DNA from: Opitutales bacterium
GTDB taxonomy: Bacteria > Verrucomicrobiota > Verrucomicrobiia > Opitutales > Opitutaceae
Direction of reading: 5' to 3'
Length of the DNA: 16,297 nt
Assembly (NCBI GenBank): GCA_021772595.1
Contig: JAJFLS010000241.1
Location: 1-16,297, forward strand
Position 1 is the stretch's first letter; every line of letters starts with the position of its first letter. Below are positions 14,300 through 16,297 of this stretch, in pieces. Under the pieces are notes generated by a model. That model ran no database searches and was not told where the DNA came from. It saw only the letters and a list, made by a program, of their open reading frames with translations. Made by a program: the position numbers and the translations under genes.

Positions 14300-15454
14300 A
14301 TGACTAATCGAAGAACCTTTATAAAAGCCGCATCGGTTGCAGCGTTATCCGCTGCTAGCTTTCCGAACATATTCGCTGCAAACCAATCGAAGTCCTTCTT
14401 CACTCTCGGGAAAGTCAAAGGACGTTGGCTTTTTCAGACTCCCGACAAGAAGCCTTTCTTTTCGCTGGCTCTGAATCACTTTGACTCCGCTACACTCAGG
14501 TATCCGGAAAACGAGCACATTTGGCGAGAAAAGTACGGAAACGACCAGATCCGCTGGATCAAGGAAGGCGTCGTTCCTCGCTTGAAGGAATGGGAATTCA
14601 ATTCGGTGGGTTGGGTTCAAGAGGTGACCGTGAAGCAACAGGCTCATTCAGAGAACTGGAGTTACGAGGAATATCAGGCTCTGGATATGCCTTACTTTCA
14701 CATGCTGCCCTTCATAGAATCTCACTCCTGGAATCCGTGGCATAAGAATGCCGACCTGCGCAGTTCCTCATTTGAAGACTGGTGCGACTACGTTGCCCGC
14801 AGTAACTGCTCTCGCTTCCGCGACGATCCCAATCTCATCGGCTATTGGTACTCTGATTGCCCGACCTGGACCTGGAATCGTTCTCACAATAAATGGCGTG
14901 GCCCGATGTTCGATCCGGACAAGCTTAAAACGAAGGCCGGGCGCCAGGAGCTCTACGATCTTGCGCGGCACTATTACCAAGTGACTCACGATGCCATTCA
15001 TCGCTATGATCCCAACCACTTGATAATGGGCGATCGCTACGAGGCCAACATGCCGTTGCCTATTGAAATCGTGAATGCCTCCGAAGGGCTCGTCGATGTG
15101 GTCAGTTTTCAGGACTTCAAGGACCCCGCTACTCACTTGGCTGAATGGCATAAGAAGACCGGTCGCCCAGTGCTTTGGGCCGATGGCGCCCAAGGCGCGG
15201 CAATCGATGATCACACCGGTCGGTATCCGACTCATTCCTACAAAGAAAACAATGGCGCTTGGTATGCCGAGATGCTCAATGGTTTGCAGAGCATTCCCGG
15301 AGCTGTGGGCGCTCACCTCTGTGGAGCCTTCCTGCGGAATCGCGCCCGGACCCGAGGTTTGCTCGGCGAACAGGAAGAACCGGATACGACGAACAATGAC
15401 CTGATCCGCGCGGCGAATCGCGACATGAGCAATTGGGTTAAGCGCTTTTCCTAA
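14300..15454 (+). CDS. Tat-exported GH-A-like (agarase-related) putative glycoside hydrolase
   Basis: 384 aa. NRRTFIKAASVAALSAASF (3-21) is a twin-arginine signal, implying export in a folded state. KGRWLFQTPDKKPFFSLALNHF (40-61) and THDAIHRYDPNHLIMGDRYEAN (229-250) match the equivalent parts of the preceding gene, so the two are distant homologues. At the usual acid/base position (after LIGYWY, 179-184) the sequence is SDCPTW rather than DNE, and at the usual nucleophile position it is PVLWADGAQGA (290-300), with Asp295 instead of Glu. I recall similar proteins that share these two motifs, so this may be a subfamily with a changed mechanism rather than a decayed gene. The frame is intact over its full length. 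The ATG at 14300 has no Shine-Dalgarno; the leader holds a long hairpin. Confidence 0.72.
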   Translation: MTNRRTFIKAASVAALSAASFPNIFAANQSKSFFTLGKVKGRWLFQTPDKKPFFSLALNHFDSATLRYPENEHIWREKYGNDQIRWIKEGVVPRLKEWEFNSVGWVQEVTVKQQAHSENWSYEEYQALDMPYFHMLPFIESHSWNPWHKNADLRSSSFEDWCDYVARSNCSRFRDDPNLIGYWYSDCPTWTWNRSHNKWRGPMFDPDKLKTKAGRQELYDLARHYYQVTHDAIHRYDPNHLIMGDRYEANMPLPIEIVNASEGLVDVVSFQDFKDPATHLAEWHKKTGRPVLWADGAQGAAIDDHTGRYPTHSYKENNGAWYAEMLNGLQSIPGAVGAHLCGAFLRNRARTRGLLGEQEEPDTTNNDLIRAANRDMSNWVKRFS

Positions 15455-15466
15455 CAATATTATACC

Positions 15467-15490
15467 CACGGATCGCACGGATAACACAGA
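15467..15490 (+). repeat. single arm of the CCACGGAT/CACAGAT repeat family
   Basis: CCCACGGATCGCACGGATAA followed by CACAGATGAT, related to the arms at 14209-14283. No matching second arm was seen before 15543. A short palindrome CCCATCGATGGG follows near 15499. Confidence 0.45.
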
Positions 15491-15542
15491 TGATAAAACC
15501 CATCGATGGGGGAGGCCCTATAAAATAGAACAAAGTAAATCT

Positions 15543-16256
15543 ATGAGAACGCTCGACACTTCTAATTTTGGTCTGAAATGGATGATGGCCTTGTTGGCTA
15601 CAACGTCCCTGTGTTTCGGAGCGGAGCGCCGAGAGCTTATATTTGAGGACACTTTCGAAGGACGTTTGGAGCTGGGTGATGGGTATAAGATATCTCTAGC
15701 GAGCCAAGAGGCATGGACCTTTGTCGATGGCATATTGGTCGGCAAGCAAACGCAAGACGATCACGGCTCGGTGATGCGAAAGCTTATCGATTTCAAGGAT
15801 ATCGACATAGAGGTCGATTTTCGTCTGAACGGAGGAACGCGGTTCAACTTTGTGATCGATGACGAGAACGAGAAAAGCGTGCACGCGGGTCATATTTGCC
15901 GCGTATCGATAAGCCCGCAGAAGATGAATGTGAGCGATGACAAGACCGGCATTTACAATCTTGATATTCGAGCTCTTCGTCTAACGCCAGATCTCCCAGA
16001 GGAAAAGAAAGAGTGGCTAGCGGACTTCCTGAAAGATAAGAATGACGCGGGCTCTGTCGATTTGAAACAGGGGCAATGGTATCATTTGCGTGTATTGATC
16101 GATGGAGATCTGATGGAGGCTTATCTCGATGGGAAGCGAGTAGCTGGAGTCCGTTCAGAAGGAATCGCTCATCCCACGAAAACGAAGTTCGGCATGACGG
16201 TTAACGGCTCGACGATCGATTTCGACAATCTGAAGGTATACAAAGTCTCGCAGTAG
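15543..16256 (+). CDS. secreted DUF1080 (3-keto-disaccharide hydrolase-type) protein
   Basis: 237 aa. The N-terminus carries a signal peptide (LKWMMALLATTSLCFGA, 11-27). The mature part is a concanavalin-like beta sandwich of the PF06439 type: LIFEDTFEG (31-39), AWTFVDGILVGKQ, DIDIEVDFRLNGGTRFNFVIDD, then HAGHICRVSISPQKMNV and, near the C-terminus, GQWYHLRVLIDGDLMEAYLDGKRVAG...GMTVNGSTIDFDNLKVY, the usual family ending. Members act on, or bind, sugar glycosides, and some cleave 3-keto-glycosides; they are abundant in Verrucomicrobiota and Planctomycetota. The gene is full-length. It follows two glycosidase-like genes on the same strand with an 88-base gap, so a shared role in polysaccharide use is likely but not proven. 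The ATG at 15543 has no close Shine-Dalgarno; GGGGGAGG lies too far upstream. Confidence 0.85.
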   Translation: MRTLDTSNFGLKWMMALLATTSLCFGAERRELIFEDTFEGRLELGDGYKISLASQEAWTFVDGILVGKQTQDDHGSVMRKLIDFKDIDIEVDFRLNGGTRFNFVIDDENEKSVHAGHICRVSISPQKMNVSDDKTGIYNLDIRALRLTPDLPEEKKEWLADFLKDKNDAGSVDLKQGQWYHLRVLIDGDLMEAYLDGKRVAGVRSEGIAHPTKTKFGMTVNGSTIDFDNLKVYKVSQ

Positions 16257-16297
16257 TACCCAAAATATGGAGACTGTTTAATAGGTCGAAAATCTTG

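Noticed and set aside
14768..15487. 239-codon frame antisense to the Tat-exported glycosidase-like gene.
   Set aside because: No domain or start signal; the plus-strand gene is intact with a Tat signal.

Overview
The window looks like a chromosomal segment of a heterotrophic, probably aquatic Verrucomicrobiota (Opitutia-like) bacterium, or a close relative in the PVC group. This is inferred from gene content and style: a secreted type I sulfatase, a secreted carbohydrate esterase, two secreted glycosidase-fold proteins, a DUF1080 (3-keto-disaccharide hydrolase-type) protein, starts that mostly lack a clear Shine-Dalgarno, and many short dispersed hairpin repeats between genes. No rRNA, tRNA, CRISPR array or complete insertion sequence was recognised.

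Layout. 1-57 may be the 3' end of an unidentified gene. 286-2007 (-) is a sulfatase with an added C-terminal beta-sandwich-like domain. A 499-bp divergent intergenic region with hairpin repeats and a GntR operator candidate follows. 2507-5383 (+) is a compact operon: a YtrA-type GntR repressor, an ABC ATPase joined by an ATGA overlap, and a seven-helix permease with a large extracytoplasmic domain. 5669-7294 (+) is a lipoprotein with a HEAT-like segment. Straight after it, 7288-7556 is a decayed copy of the esterase locus found at 11.3-12.3 kb. 7557-8240 holds a hairpin repeat and a doubtful small ORF. 8241-11020 (+) is a translationally coupled pair: an M20D amidohydrolase and an unusual acetyltransferase with a C-terminal cyclic-nucleotide-binding-type domain. 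11033-11368 is a small, probably truncated membrane protein. 11382-12311 is the intact CE1/esterase D-type esterase. 12552-14027 and 14300-15454 are two related, exported GH-A-like (agarase-like) proteins, the second with a Tat signal. 15543-16256 is a DUF1080 protein.

Function. The esterase, the two glycosidase-like proteins, the DUF1080 protein and perhaps the distant sulfatase fit outer-surface or periplasmic breakdown of a decorated, possibly sulfated, polysaccharide; the actual substrate cannot be read from the sequence. The GntR/ABC operon resembles self-regulated drug or envelope-stress exporters. The amidohydrolase/acetyltransferase pair suggests coupled removal and addition of acyl groups on an unknown amine.

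The most notable observations are: (i) the in-frame esterase remnant at 7.3 kb, explained by a 655-bp deletion between CGCG microhomologies in a diverged paralogue; (ii) the M20D + GNAT/cNMP pair, whose nucleotide-binding cassette has His where the phosphate-binding Arg is expected; (iii) two glycosidase-fold neighbours with substituted catalytic motifs; (iv) three families of dispersed inverted repeats.
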